Source of the DNA: an uncultured Eubacterium sp.
Lineage (GTDB): Bacteria > Bacillota > Clostridia > Peptostreptococcales > Anaerovoracaceae
NCBI GenBank assembly: GCA_946614405.1
Contig: CAMOGZ010000086.1
Location: forward strand, 1 to 6,607
Direction: 5' to 3'
DNA: 6,607 bases
The notes under the pieces were generated by a model. The model saw only the letters and a list, made by a program, of their open reading frames with translations, did no database searches and was not told where the DNA came from. Shown piece by piece: positions 1-5,456 of the stretch. Position 1 is the stretch's first letter, and every line of letters begins with the position of its first letter. Both the position numbers and the translations under genes were made by a program.

Positions 1-11
1 ATCACGCGACT

Positions 12-40
12 ATTATATACCCCTATGGGGTATCTGTCAA
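12..40 (-). promoter_or_regulatory. Consensus sigma-A promoter for the next leftward transcription unit
   Basis: On the minus strand, TTGACA (40-35) and TATAAT (17-12) are separated by exactly 17 bases. All 12 hexamer positions match the consensus, predicting a strong promoter with transcription starting near base 5. It begins only 11 bases beyond the operon terminator, so a co-directional gene follows off the left edge. The spacer is filled by an inverted repeat, implying repression. Confidence 0.85.
17..33. promoter_or_regulatory. CsoR/CstR-type operator (inverted repeat) in the promoter spacer
   Basis: ATACCCC-TAT-GGGGTAT: perfect seven-base arms around a three-base centre. C-tract/G-tract palindromes flanked by AT are characteristic of operators bound by CsoR-family repressors (copper-sensing CsoR, persulfide-sensing CstR and relatives). 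Its position between the -35 and -10 hexamers, touching the -10, would let a bound repressor block RNA polymerase. The repressor and target genes are not in the window, so the inducer cannot be decided. Confidence 0.6.
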
Positions 41-51
41 ACATAGGCACG

Positions 52-81
52 AAAAAACCGCGGAGGGTACAGCCGCGGTTT
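52..81 (-). terminator. Rho-independent terminator at the end of the operon
   Basis: Read on the minus strand: AAACCGCGG (81-73), a nine-base loop (72-64), CCGCGGTTT (63-55), then three more T (54-52). This is a perfect nine-pair stem with a GC-rich core, running into six consecutive T. It lies about 65 bases after the thioesterase stop. On the plus strand the stem is followed by TTTCTCC, a weaker tail, so action is mainly leftward. Confidence 0.85.
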
Positions 82-145
82 CTCCATATTATTATTACAT
101 TACCAGAGTAAAGGTCAGTGAGATCGCGCCTTTGCTCCATTAACG

Positions 146-877
146 TTATGCTGAGAGAAGGACTTTGAAGCAATTGTCATCTCCAACTTTGCCTTTGACG
201 AACAGCGTGTCTTTTTCCGATCCGTACTGGAAAACTACTGTCTCCCCCATTCGGATCTCCCTCGCATAGCTGATCCAGACTCGTTTGATCGCTGCGAGCT
301 GCTTATCCGCACAATCACCCAGTAGATTCTCCGCCCAGTCCAGATAGAAGGAGTTATTCACATGATCATTCTTGTCGATCTCGTGCACGCTGACTGCATG
401 CTGCTGCACCTGAGATGTCACTCCTCCCTTTTCATTCATTTTCGGCAGCGGTGGTTCATCTGCAAATTCTACCACCGGGAAGCTGAACCCTGCATCCCCG
501 GATGCTATCATTTTTCTTGTGTTCTGATCTACGATCGAAAAGAGCGATGCACATGTGATCAGACTTTCTCCATCCCCGGTATACATGGCGTATTTCCGGG
601 AATACATGCCAAACCGGTCTTTTCCCGGCCAGGAATATATCTCTATGGTTTCACCTTCAGCAGGCATCCTTTTGATCCGAATATCGGAAAAGCAGATCAC
701 CCAGATCAGTTCCTTCTCTTTCAGCTGATAATATCCGGTGCCCAGTTTGTCCATTGCATTTTCCGTGATTCTCTGAAACAGCCTTGCAATATCCCCCAGG
801 GCATATTGCCGGTCTACCATCAGAATCTCACTGTAAACGCTGTCCGACCTGTTTTGTTTCAATTCCATGTAATTCAT
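146..877 (-). CDS. Acyl-ACP thioesterase (FatA/FatB family, bacterial type)
   Basis: A 243-residue double-hotdog protein, the usual length for bacterial acyl-ACP thioesterases, which hydrolyse acyl-ACP to free fatty acid and ACP in the cytoplasm. The first hotdog (about 10-140) shows WVICFSDIRIKRMPAEGETI (59-78) followed by YSWPGKDRFGMYSRKY (81-96), matching the family's W....IEI.RYP..GE.I...TWP pattern. The second hotdog (about 155-243) holds EIDKNDHVNNSFYLDWAE (166-183), with Asp168, Asn170 and His172 in the D-x-N-x-H catalytic arrangement. The start at 877 has AAGGA nine bases upstream (887-891), overlapping the kinase stop codon. A second ATG at 868 would be 18 bases away and is less likely. 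It is the last gene before the terminator. With two ACP domains encoded in the same operon, its natural substrate may be the acylated DUF35-ACP protein rather than the fatty-acid-synthesis ACP; that is inference. Confidence 0.9.
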   Translation of the reverse strand: MNYMELKQNRSDSVYSEILMVDRQYALGDIARLFQRITENAMDKLGTGYYQLKEKELIWVICFSDIRIKRMPAEGETIEIYSWPGKDRFGMYSRKYAMYTGDGESLITCASLFSIVDQNTRKMIASGDAGFSFPVVEFADEPPLPKMNEKGGVTSQVQQHAVSVHEIDKNDHVNNSFYLDWAENLLGDCADKQLAAIKRVWISYAREIRMGETVVFQYGSEKDTLFVKGKVGDDNCFKVLLSA

Positions 878-886
878 AACACGTGA

Positions 887-891
887 TCCTT
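887..891 (-). promoter_or_regulatory. Ribosome binding site of the thioesterase, overlapping the kinase stop
   Basis: AAGGA on the minus strand, nine bases before the ATG at 877. It shares bases with the TAA stop of the kinase (890-892), so the thioesterase is probably translated from the same message and its initiation may depend on ribosomes finishing the kinase. Confidence 0.65.
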
Positions 892-1999
892 ATTCAAATT
901 CAAAGCCGTCCCAGACGGGTTTTCCGGAGTAGATCCGGACATCCTCTTCACCATTGAGTACGCGTTCCACTCCTGCACCCAGTGCTTCTGTCTCAAAGCT
1001 TCCGGGATAGACAAACACGGGAGCGATCCATTCTGTCTTTTCCTTAACCATCGCAACCAGATCCTCATCATAAGCCATTCCGCCGGTCATCAGGATACCG
1101 TCCACCTTTCCGCCAAGTGCACCGGCCATCATGGCCGTCCATTTGACAAAGGTGTAGATCATGGCATGATATGCCAGTTCGGCAAACTTATCCCCGTCCG
1201 CGATCATCTTTTTCACTTTGCGGACATCATCCGTTCCCACCAGGTCCACGAGGCCGCCTTTTCTCGCAGCCAGCATATTGACCTCTTCGAGACTGATATG
1301 ACGCTGATCCATCAGTGTGATGACATCATCGATGCAGAGATCTCCCGAACGGTTCGGAGAGATCACACCCTGTCCGTCGCCGGATCTGGTGCTGTCAATG
1401 ATCCTGCCTTTCTGATGAGCCGCAATGCTGGTTCCGCCGCCCATGTGAAGGATCACATAGTTGCAGTCCTCGTATCTCTTTCCCTGGAGTTTGCTGTGAT
1501 TGATGGCAACCTGCTTCATATTCAGCGGATGTCCGTGGGACGGGCGGTATAACCCTTTCACCCCGGTCATTCTGGCTTCATCGCACAGTTCATCAACACT
1601 CATGGGATTTACGAAATAGGAAGGAACACCGAGCCGGTCCCCCAGCTTCTTCGCGATCACGATCCCAAGGGTCGCAGGATGATGGATCCCTGCCACATCG
1701 TTCTCCGCATGGGAGTAAGCCGTTTCATCGATCAGATAGGTGCCGCCTTCACAGGAATACACCCCTACTCCTCGCCCGGAGACTGCATCAACGGTATCCA
1801 GATCGATACCGGCATCCTCCAGAATGCTCATGATGCGCCTGGTACGGATCGGCTCCTGGTCTGCAAAGGTCTTGCAGTCGTCGAATTCATGAGTATCGTG
1901 ATCTACGGTCTCATCAAGAATGACTTTGCCGCCTTTGTATACGCCGACCTTTGTGCTGCTGGAGCCTGGGTTGATCGTTAAAACAGTATATTCTTTCAT
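890..1999 (-). CDS. buk: Butyrate kinase-family carboxylic acid kinase
   Basis: A 369-residue ASKHA-fold kinase, near the usual 355-370 for butyrate kinases. It transfers phosphate from an acyl-phosphate to ADP, giving ATP and the free acid. Visible motifs are NPGSSSTK (10-17, phosphate-1 loop), HHPATLGI (106-113), RPSHGHPLN (152-160), HMGGGTSIAAH (185-195), SPNRSGDL (214-221) and VDGILMTGGMAYD (299-311, adenosine site), then PGSFETEALGAG (332-343). Overall this is clearly closer to butyrate than to acetate kinases, though relatives act on branched-chain or other short acids. The stretch before SPNRSG reads STRSGDGQG, where typical family members have an NN..DGEG pattern, so specificity may differ. 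The start at 1999 is preferred because AAGGA (2006-2010) sits six bases upstream and MKEYTVLTINPG is the normal N-terminus. An in-frame ATG at 2035 would add 12 residues. Its stop codon overlaps the next gene's ribosome binding site. Confidence 0.9.
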   Translation of the reverse strand: MKEYTVLTINPGSSSTKVGVYKGGKVILDETVDHDTHEFDDCKTFADQEPIRTRRIMSILEDAGIDLDTVDAVSGRGVGVYSCEGGTYLIDETAYSHAENDVAGIHHPATLGIVIAKKLGDRLGVPSYFVNPMSVDELCDEARMTGVKGLYRPSHGHPLNMKQVAINHSKLQGKRYEDCNYVILHMGGGTSIAAHQKGRIIDSTRSGDGQGVISPNRSGDLCIDDVITLMDQRHISLEEVNMLAARKGGLVDLVGTDDVRKVKKMIADGDKFAELAYHAMIYTFVKWTAMMAGALGGKVDGILMTGGMAYDEDLVAMVKEKTEWIAPVFVYPGSFETEALGAGVERVLNGEEDVRIYSGKPVWDGFEFE

Positions 2000-2005
2000 G
2001 TGTTT

Positions 2006-2010
2006 TCCTT
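2006..2010 (-). promoter_or_regulatory. Ribosome binding site deciding the butyrate kinase start
   Basis: AAGGA on the minus strand (preceded by further A/G), six bases before the ATG at 1999 and downstream of the alternative ATG at 2035, so it favours the shorter 369-residue protein. Confidence 0.7.
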
Positions 2011-2031
2011 TCTTTGCGACAGCATCAGCGA

Positions 2032-3033
2032 TCATACAGCCTGTGCCTGTACGCAGAGCAGTGCGATATTATCATAAGCGATCACTTCGTCCATTCCTCT
2101 GGAGCAGTCCAGTATCGGAAGACGGAAGCCCTGATACAGCGGACCATAGGATTTACACTTTGCAGAGAACTGGATCGCTTTGCCGCAGATGTTGCAGCAG
2201 GCAGCATCAGGTGTGATCAGGACATTGGCATGTCCGGCTACTTTGCTTTCTCTCTTTACTTTCTTTTCTCCGACTCTCGGAAGCATGGCTGCATCGAACT
2301 GGAACTCGCCGTCTATAGCAAGATCCGGTCTGAGCTCCTGTGCCAGCTCCACTGCAGATCTGACTTTCTTGACCGGAGCGCTCATGCCGCCGGAACCATC
2401 CGTGGAGTAGGAAAGGAACGCGCATTTCGCTTCAATGCCGGTGATGGCTTTGAAGGTATCGCAGGATGCAATGGCAATACCTGCATGCTGCTCGATGGTC
2501 GGCTCCACATTGATCGCACCGTCTGAGATGCCGATGAATTTATCCTTCTCTCCCTGGAACTCTTCCAGTTCCAGAATCTGGAGACCAGAGGCTGTGACAC
2601 AGCCGGGAGCCATGCCGATAATGCTGTTCGCTGCAAGAACGAACTCATAGGTGGTAGTATCGATGCCGGCGATGGTTGCGTCCACTTCGCCGACTGCTTC
2701 CATCAGTGTGGCAAGGTAAACCGGATCACCGATTCTCTTACCCACGAATTTTCTTCCCATGACTTTCTTCGGAGACGCCTCGTACTTGTCCAGGAGCATA
2801 TTCTTATATTCTTCATCTGCCGGGTCTACGATCCGGATCCCGGTGATATCGGCTCCTACCTCGGAAGCCTTTGTTGTAACCGCTTCGGGGTCCCCGACGA
2901 GCACGATGGTACAGATTCCATCAGCATGTACCTTGGCAGAAGTCTTCAGCATTACTTCATTGGTACTCTCGGGCACTGCGATCGTCTTTCTGTCTGCTTT
3001 TGCCTGTTCATATATTTTTTCGATAAAGCCCAT
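2032..3033 (-). CDS. Phosphotransacylase of the phosphate acetyltransferase (Pta) type
   Basis: A 333-residue protein, the usual length of a short Pta. It interconverts acyl-CoA plus phosphate with acyl-phosphate plus CoA in the cytoplasm. Family signatures are LSYSTDGSG (207-215, canonical LSYSTKGSA), DGEFQFDAA (241-249, nearly canonical), AGHANVLITPD (266-276) and GPLYQGFRLPILDCSRG (297-313, canonical GP.LQGL..PVNDLSRG). These resemble acetyl-specific Pta more than phosphate butyryltransferase. The usual L.AGNIGYK segment reads AACCNICGKA (277-286), unusually Cys-rich, so the acyl specificity may not be acetyl. The start at 3033 is chosen because AGGTGAGGA (3041-3049) lies seven bases upstream and MGFIEKIYEQA is the normal family N-terminus; the ATG at 3060 overlaps the previous stop and lacks a clear binding site. 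The following kinase completes an ATP-yielding pair. The name ptb or pta depends on the untested acyl specificity. Confidence 0.88.
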   Translation of the reverse strand: MGFIEKIYEQAKADRKTIAVPESTNEVMLKTSAKVHADGICTIVLVGDPEAVTTKASEVGADITGIRIVDPADEEYKNMLLDKYEASPKKVMGRKFVGKRIGDPVYLATLMEAVGEVDATIAGIDTTTYEFVLAANSIIGMAPGCVTASGLQILELEEFQGEKDKFIGISDGAINVEPTIEQHAGIAIASCDTFKAITGIEAKCAFLSYSTDGSGGMSAPVKKVRSAVELAQELRPDLAIDGEFQFDAAMLPRVGEKKVKRESKVAGHANVLITPDAACCNICGKAIQFSAKCKSYGPLYQGFRLPILDCSRGMDEVIAYDNIALLCVQAQAV

Positions 3034-3040
3034 CTTGATT

Positions 3041-3049
3041 TCCTCACCT
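3041..3049 (-). promoter_or_regulatory. Ribosome binding site deciding the phosphotransacylase start
   Basis: AGGTGAGGA on the minus strand, seven bases before the ATG at 3033. It lies between that ATG and the alternative in-frame ATG at 3060, so it can serve only the downstream start. Confidence 0.75.
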
Positions 3050-3056
3050 TTCCTGA

Positions 3057-4091
3057 TCATTCGCCCAGTTTCGTTCTTACCAGTGCTGCAAAGTCTTCGA
3101 TCGTGTTCAAAGAGCCTGCCTCCGTAATGTCGATCACCACGTCCAGTGCTTCCTCTATGTTGGAAAGCATCACGATCATCTTCATGGATTCCGGAGAAAG
3201 GTCCTCGCGGATATCAGTGGTCAGGGCGATCGATGCTTCATCTGCATCATAGGCGTCTGCTGCTGCGGAGATCACAGTCTTCGCGACGTCATCGAGTTCT
3301 CCTGTGCCGGCGGCCTGCGGCGCGTCACCTGCTGCGGCATTTCCCTCTGCGGAAACAGTACCGCTGATGCCGAGCTTTGCTCTTACGGTATTCACAAAGT
3401 CTGCAATGGTATTCAGGTTTCCGGCTTCCGGGATCTCGATCACGACATCGAGTTCCTCTTCAATGTTGGAAAGCATTACGATCATCTTCATGGATTCCGG
3501 AGAGAGATCCTCACGAATATCGGTAGCAAGAGTGATCGATGCTTCATCTACATCATAGGCTTCTGCAGTGCAGCTGATGATGGTCTGAGTGAGCTCATCA
3601 TTTTCGGCTGCTGCCGGTGCTGCAGTCTCGGCTTCCGGTGCCTTGACTTCTTCCTTTTTCGGCTCTTCCACATAGTTCTCATCGACCCAGGAGCAGACCT
3701 TGGTGTCCGCACCCTGAATGATGTAGGGCTTCAGGATGATGTTCTCCATGTTCTCATGGATCCTCTCATATGCATCCTTGCCGACATGGACCATGGAAGT
3801 CACGTAGGGATCTGCATTCTCGATCTGAATGCATACAGCCACAAAGCCGTCGTTTTCCTGCTGAAACTCTGTTTCCGGAAATACGTTCAGCGGAGGAAGC
3901 ACCTGCAGGATACGGGCTCTGGTATTGGTGAGGTCGACCCACTCTGTATCCAGATTCCCGCACTCGTTACAAGCAAGGTAGGGTGGGAATTCAATGTGTC
4001 CACAGGAAGTACACTTACGTCCGAGAACCTTTCCTTCTTCCAATGCGTCATAATATGTTTTTACGATACGTTCTGTTTTAATGACTTTCAT
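3057..4091 (-). CDS. Zinc-ribbon/OB-fold (DUF35) protein fused to two tandem acyl carrier protein domains
   Basis: A 344-residue three-part protein. Residues 1-140 are a DUF35 acyl-CoA-associated domain: an N-terminal helix, a rubredoxin-like zinc ribbon (C27-x2-C30-x10-C41-x2-C44) and an OB-fold. This portion alone matches the usual 130-145 residue length of the family. After an Ala/Glu/Pro-rich linker (141-164) comes ACP domain 1 (about 165-241), a second Ala/Gly-rich linker (242-266), then ACP domain 2 (about 267-343). Each ACP carries DLSPESMKM with a candidate phosphopantetheine serine (Ser200, Ser302) where most ACPs have DSL, followed by a typical helix II ending EEELDVVI or EEALDVVI. 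I count 57 of 77 residues identical between the two. DUF35 proteins form complexes with thiolase-like enzymes, and the thiolase gene is immediately upstream. I infer that substrate is covalently held on this subunit. The start has GGGGAGG seven bases upstream (4099-4105). The stop overlaps an ATG of the next frame (ATGA). The fusion with paired ACPs is unfamiliar to me. Confidence 0.9.
   Translation of the reverse strand: MKVIKTERIVKTYYDALEEGKVLGRKCTSCGHIEFPPYLACNECGNLDTEWVDLTNTRARILQVLPPLNVFPETEFQQENDGFVAVCIQIENADPYVTSMVHVGKDAYERIHENMENIILKPYIIQGADTKVCSWVDENYVEEPKKEEVKAPEAETAAPAAAENDELTQTIISCTAEAYDVDEASITLATDIREDLSPESMKMIVMLSNIEEELDVVIEIPEAGNLNTIADFVNTVRAKLGISGTVSAEGNAAAGDAPQAAGTGELDDVAKTVISAAADAYDADEASIALTTDIREDLSPESMKMIVMLSNIEEALDVVIDITEAGSLNTIEDFAALVRTKLGE
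3063..3293 (-). repeat. Second acyl-carrier-protein repeat unit (ACP2) inside the DUF35 gene
   Basis: Codes residues 267-343, ending one residue before the C-terminus. The candidate attachment residue is Ser302. The stretch around it is identical in protein to ACP1, whereas the first helix and the C-terminal helix have diverged more (for example Q/K, C/A, N/A, T/L). The helix-II docking surface is therefore the constrained part. Confidence 0.85.
3369..3599 (-). repeat. First acyl-carrier-protein repeat unit (ACP1) inside the DUF35 gene
   Basis: Codes residues 165-241 of the DUF35-ACP protein. It pairs with the copy at 3063-3293, offset by exactly 102 codons. Core residues 190-212 (bases 3456-3524) match the second copy at every amino acid, while 9 of 69 bases differ, all silently. 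The candidate phosphopantetheine attachment residue is Ser200. Confidence 0.85.
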
Positions 4092-4110
4092 TGTATTTCC
4101 TCCCCTATCT

Positions 4111-5409
4111 TTAGTTATACTTCAGGATCAGGCAGAGCAGGTTCTGTCCGCCGCCGAAACCACGGAGCATCGCATGACGGATCGGGCGGTCGATCTGATG
4201 GTCATCCGCTTCCCCTCTCATCTGCATGCAGACTTCATAAATGTCATGGGTGCCTGATGCTGCCGCTGCATGGCCGTAATGGCATCTGCCGCCGTTGGTC
4301 TGGATCGGTTTATCACCGGTGAACATGCATCTGTTTTCCATCATGTATTTCCAGCCTTCGCCCTTCGGCAGGTACTCACATGCCTCTGCTGACAGGAGCT
4401 GCTGTGCCAGGAAGAAGTCATTGGTCATGAACAGATCCATATCTTTGCCGCTCAGTCCGGTCAGTTCTTTGACCTGATTGTAAGCATTGATAGTACCGGT
4501 TCTCTCGTTCTGGGGATTACCGTATTCTACGCAGGAATGTCCGATTCCAAGGATCTCGATGGGATGGTCAGTGTACTGGTAAGCCATTTCTGTGGGCATC
4601 AGCACGAAGGCTCCCGCGCCGTCGCATCTCTGCTCGAAATTGCTGACACGGTACCAATGGCCGAGTTTCGGGTTCCACTTGGATTTCAGATATTCTTCTG
4701 CCGTCTCAAATCCGTTTTCTTTGGCCACATCATCGTAGGTCTTCCCATAGGCCAGGGCGAGAGGATTGATGGCAGCCATTTTTCTGGCATTGATGGTCAT
4801 ATGAACCAGGAGATCGTCTGCCATTTCATCGGTCAGTCCGTTTTCCTCTACATAAGCCTGGAACCAGGATTCCCAGTGGAAAGGAAGGATACCGTTTGTG
4901 AAAAGGTTATAGTCCCTTGTAATGGTGGAACAGAGTGTTTCATGGAAGATGGCCTCTGTTCCCAGTCTTCTCTTTGTCAGGACTCTGTCGGGATAGGCGA
5001 TGGAGTGCGGCATTTCCACGCATCCGGAGAGAACCACGTCATAGGCTCCTGATGCGATCATCGCCGCACCGGTCTCCAGAGCGACATATCCTGTCGCACA
5101 AGCTTCACTGTGATGGTAGGATGCCTTTCCCTTCATACCGAGCCAGTTCGCCACATGCATATTCGGTGTGGCAAAGTTGCTGGTCCAGCCCGGACCTGCC
5201 TGACCATGGATAAAGAAATCCACATCCTTGCCGGTGATGCCGGCATCACGCATAGCCTCGACCGCGGCATAACCGAACAGTTCTCCTTCGGTAATTCCAT
5301 TCAGTTCGGGATCTTCTTTTGTCTGTCTGAAGGGGGTCACTCCGACCCCAACGATGGAAACGCTTCTGCTTAACGGCTTCAGCTTCGGAAGATTATCACT
5401 AAAACTCAT
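4111..5409 (-). CDS. Thiolase-family protein, SCP2 / lipid-transfer type (acyl-CoA acetyltransferase-like)
   Basis: A 432-residue, full-length thiolase-fold protein. The nucleophile motif is EACATG with Cys104. Further family segments are ASGAYDVVLSGCVEM (119-133), CDGAGAFVL (262-270), and the SCP2-type block ND-FF...LLS..EACEYLPKGEGW (330-353). The catalytic His motif is TNGG...HYGHAAAASG (371-385), giving His380. Near the C-terminus, RGFGGGQN replaces the CxG motif of classical thiolases, as usual for the SCP2 branch. Classical members cleave beta-ketoacyl-CoA with CoA or run the reverse Claisen condensation. SCP2-like relatives paired with DUF35 proteins include BbsB (benzoylsuccinyl-CoA thiolase) and Ltp2 (a retro-aldolase). 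Retention of Cys104 and His380 favours thiolase chemistry. The start at 5409 has AAGGA six bases upstream (5416-5420). The DUF35-ACP gene begins 19 bases after its stop, which strongly suggests a complex of the two. The substrate is unknown. Confidence 0.9.
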   Translation of the reverse strand: MSFSDNLPKLKPLSRSVSIVGVGVTPFRQTKEDPELNGITEGELFGYAAVEAMRDAGITGKDVDFFIHGQAGPGWTSNFATPNMHVANWLGMKGKASYHHSEACATGYVALETGAAMIASGAYDVVLSGCVEMPHSIAYPDRVLTKRRLGTEAIFHETLCSTITRDYNLFTNGILPFHWESWFQAYVEENGLTDEMADDLLVHMTINARKMAAINPLALAYGKTYDDVAKENGFETAEEYLKSKWNPKLGHWYRVSNFEQRCDGAGAFVLMPTEMAYQYTDHPIEILGIGHSCVEYGNPQNERTGTINAYNQVKELTGLSGKDMDLFMTNDFFLAQQLLSAEACEYLPKGEGWKYMMENRCMFTGDKPIQTNGGRCHYGHAAAASGTHDIYEVCMQMRGEADDHQIDRPIRHAMLRGFGGGQNLLCLILKYN

Positions 5410-5456
5410 ATCTGTTCCTTTCCTTTACTGGTGTTATGATCCTGTATTATCTGCTG

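Noticed and set aside
1..140. Open minus-strand frame from an ATG at 140, running off the left edge
   Set aside because: It reads straight through the terminator, the consensus promoter and the operator, has no ribosome binding site, and gives no recognisable protein.
362..886. Plus-strand open frame of 174 codons opposite the thioesterase gene
   Set aside because: It is antisense to a well-supported thioesterase, its translation resembles no family, and nothing suggests a plus-strand promoter.
2000..2035. Longer butyrate kinase starting at the ATG at 2035
   Set aside because: There is no Shine-Dalgarno site before it, it overlaps the previous stop, and the family N-terminus begins at the ATG at 1999.
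3034..3060. Longer phosphotransacylase starting at the ATG at 3060
   Set aside because: The nine extra residues come before the normal family N-terminus, and the strong AGGTGAGGA site serves the ATG at 3033.
3063..3599. Tandem repeat as an assembly artefact or mobile repeat
   Set aside because: The two units are in frame, differ at many silent positions and each encodes a complete ACP domain, so a genuine domain duplication explains them.
5410..5456. Possible internal promoter or attenuator between the flavoprotein and thiolase genes
   Set aside because: I see an ATAATA stretch but no fitting -35 element and no stable hairpin; only a ribosome binding site is supported.
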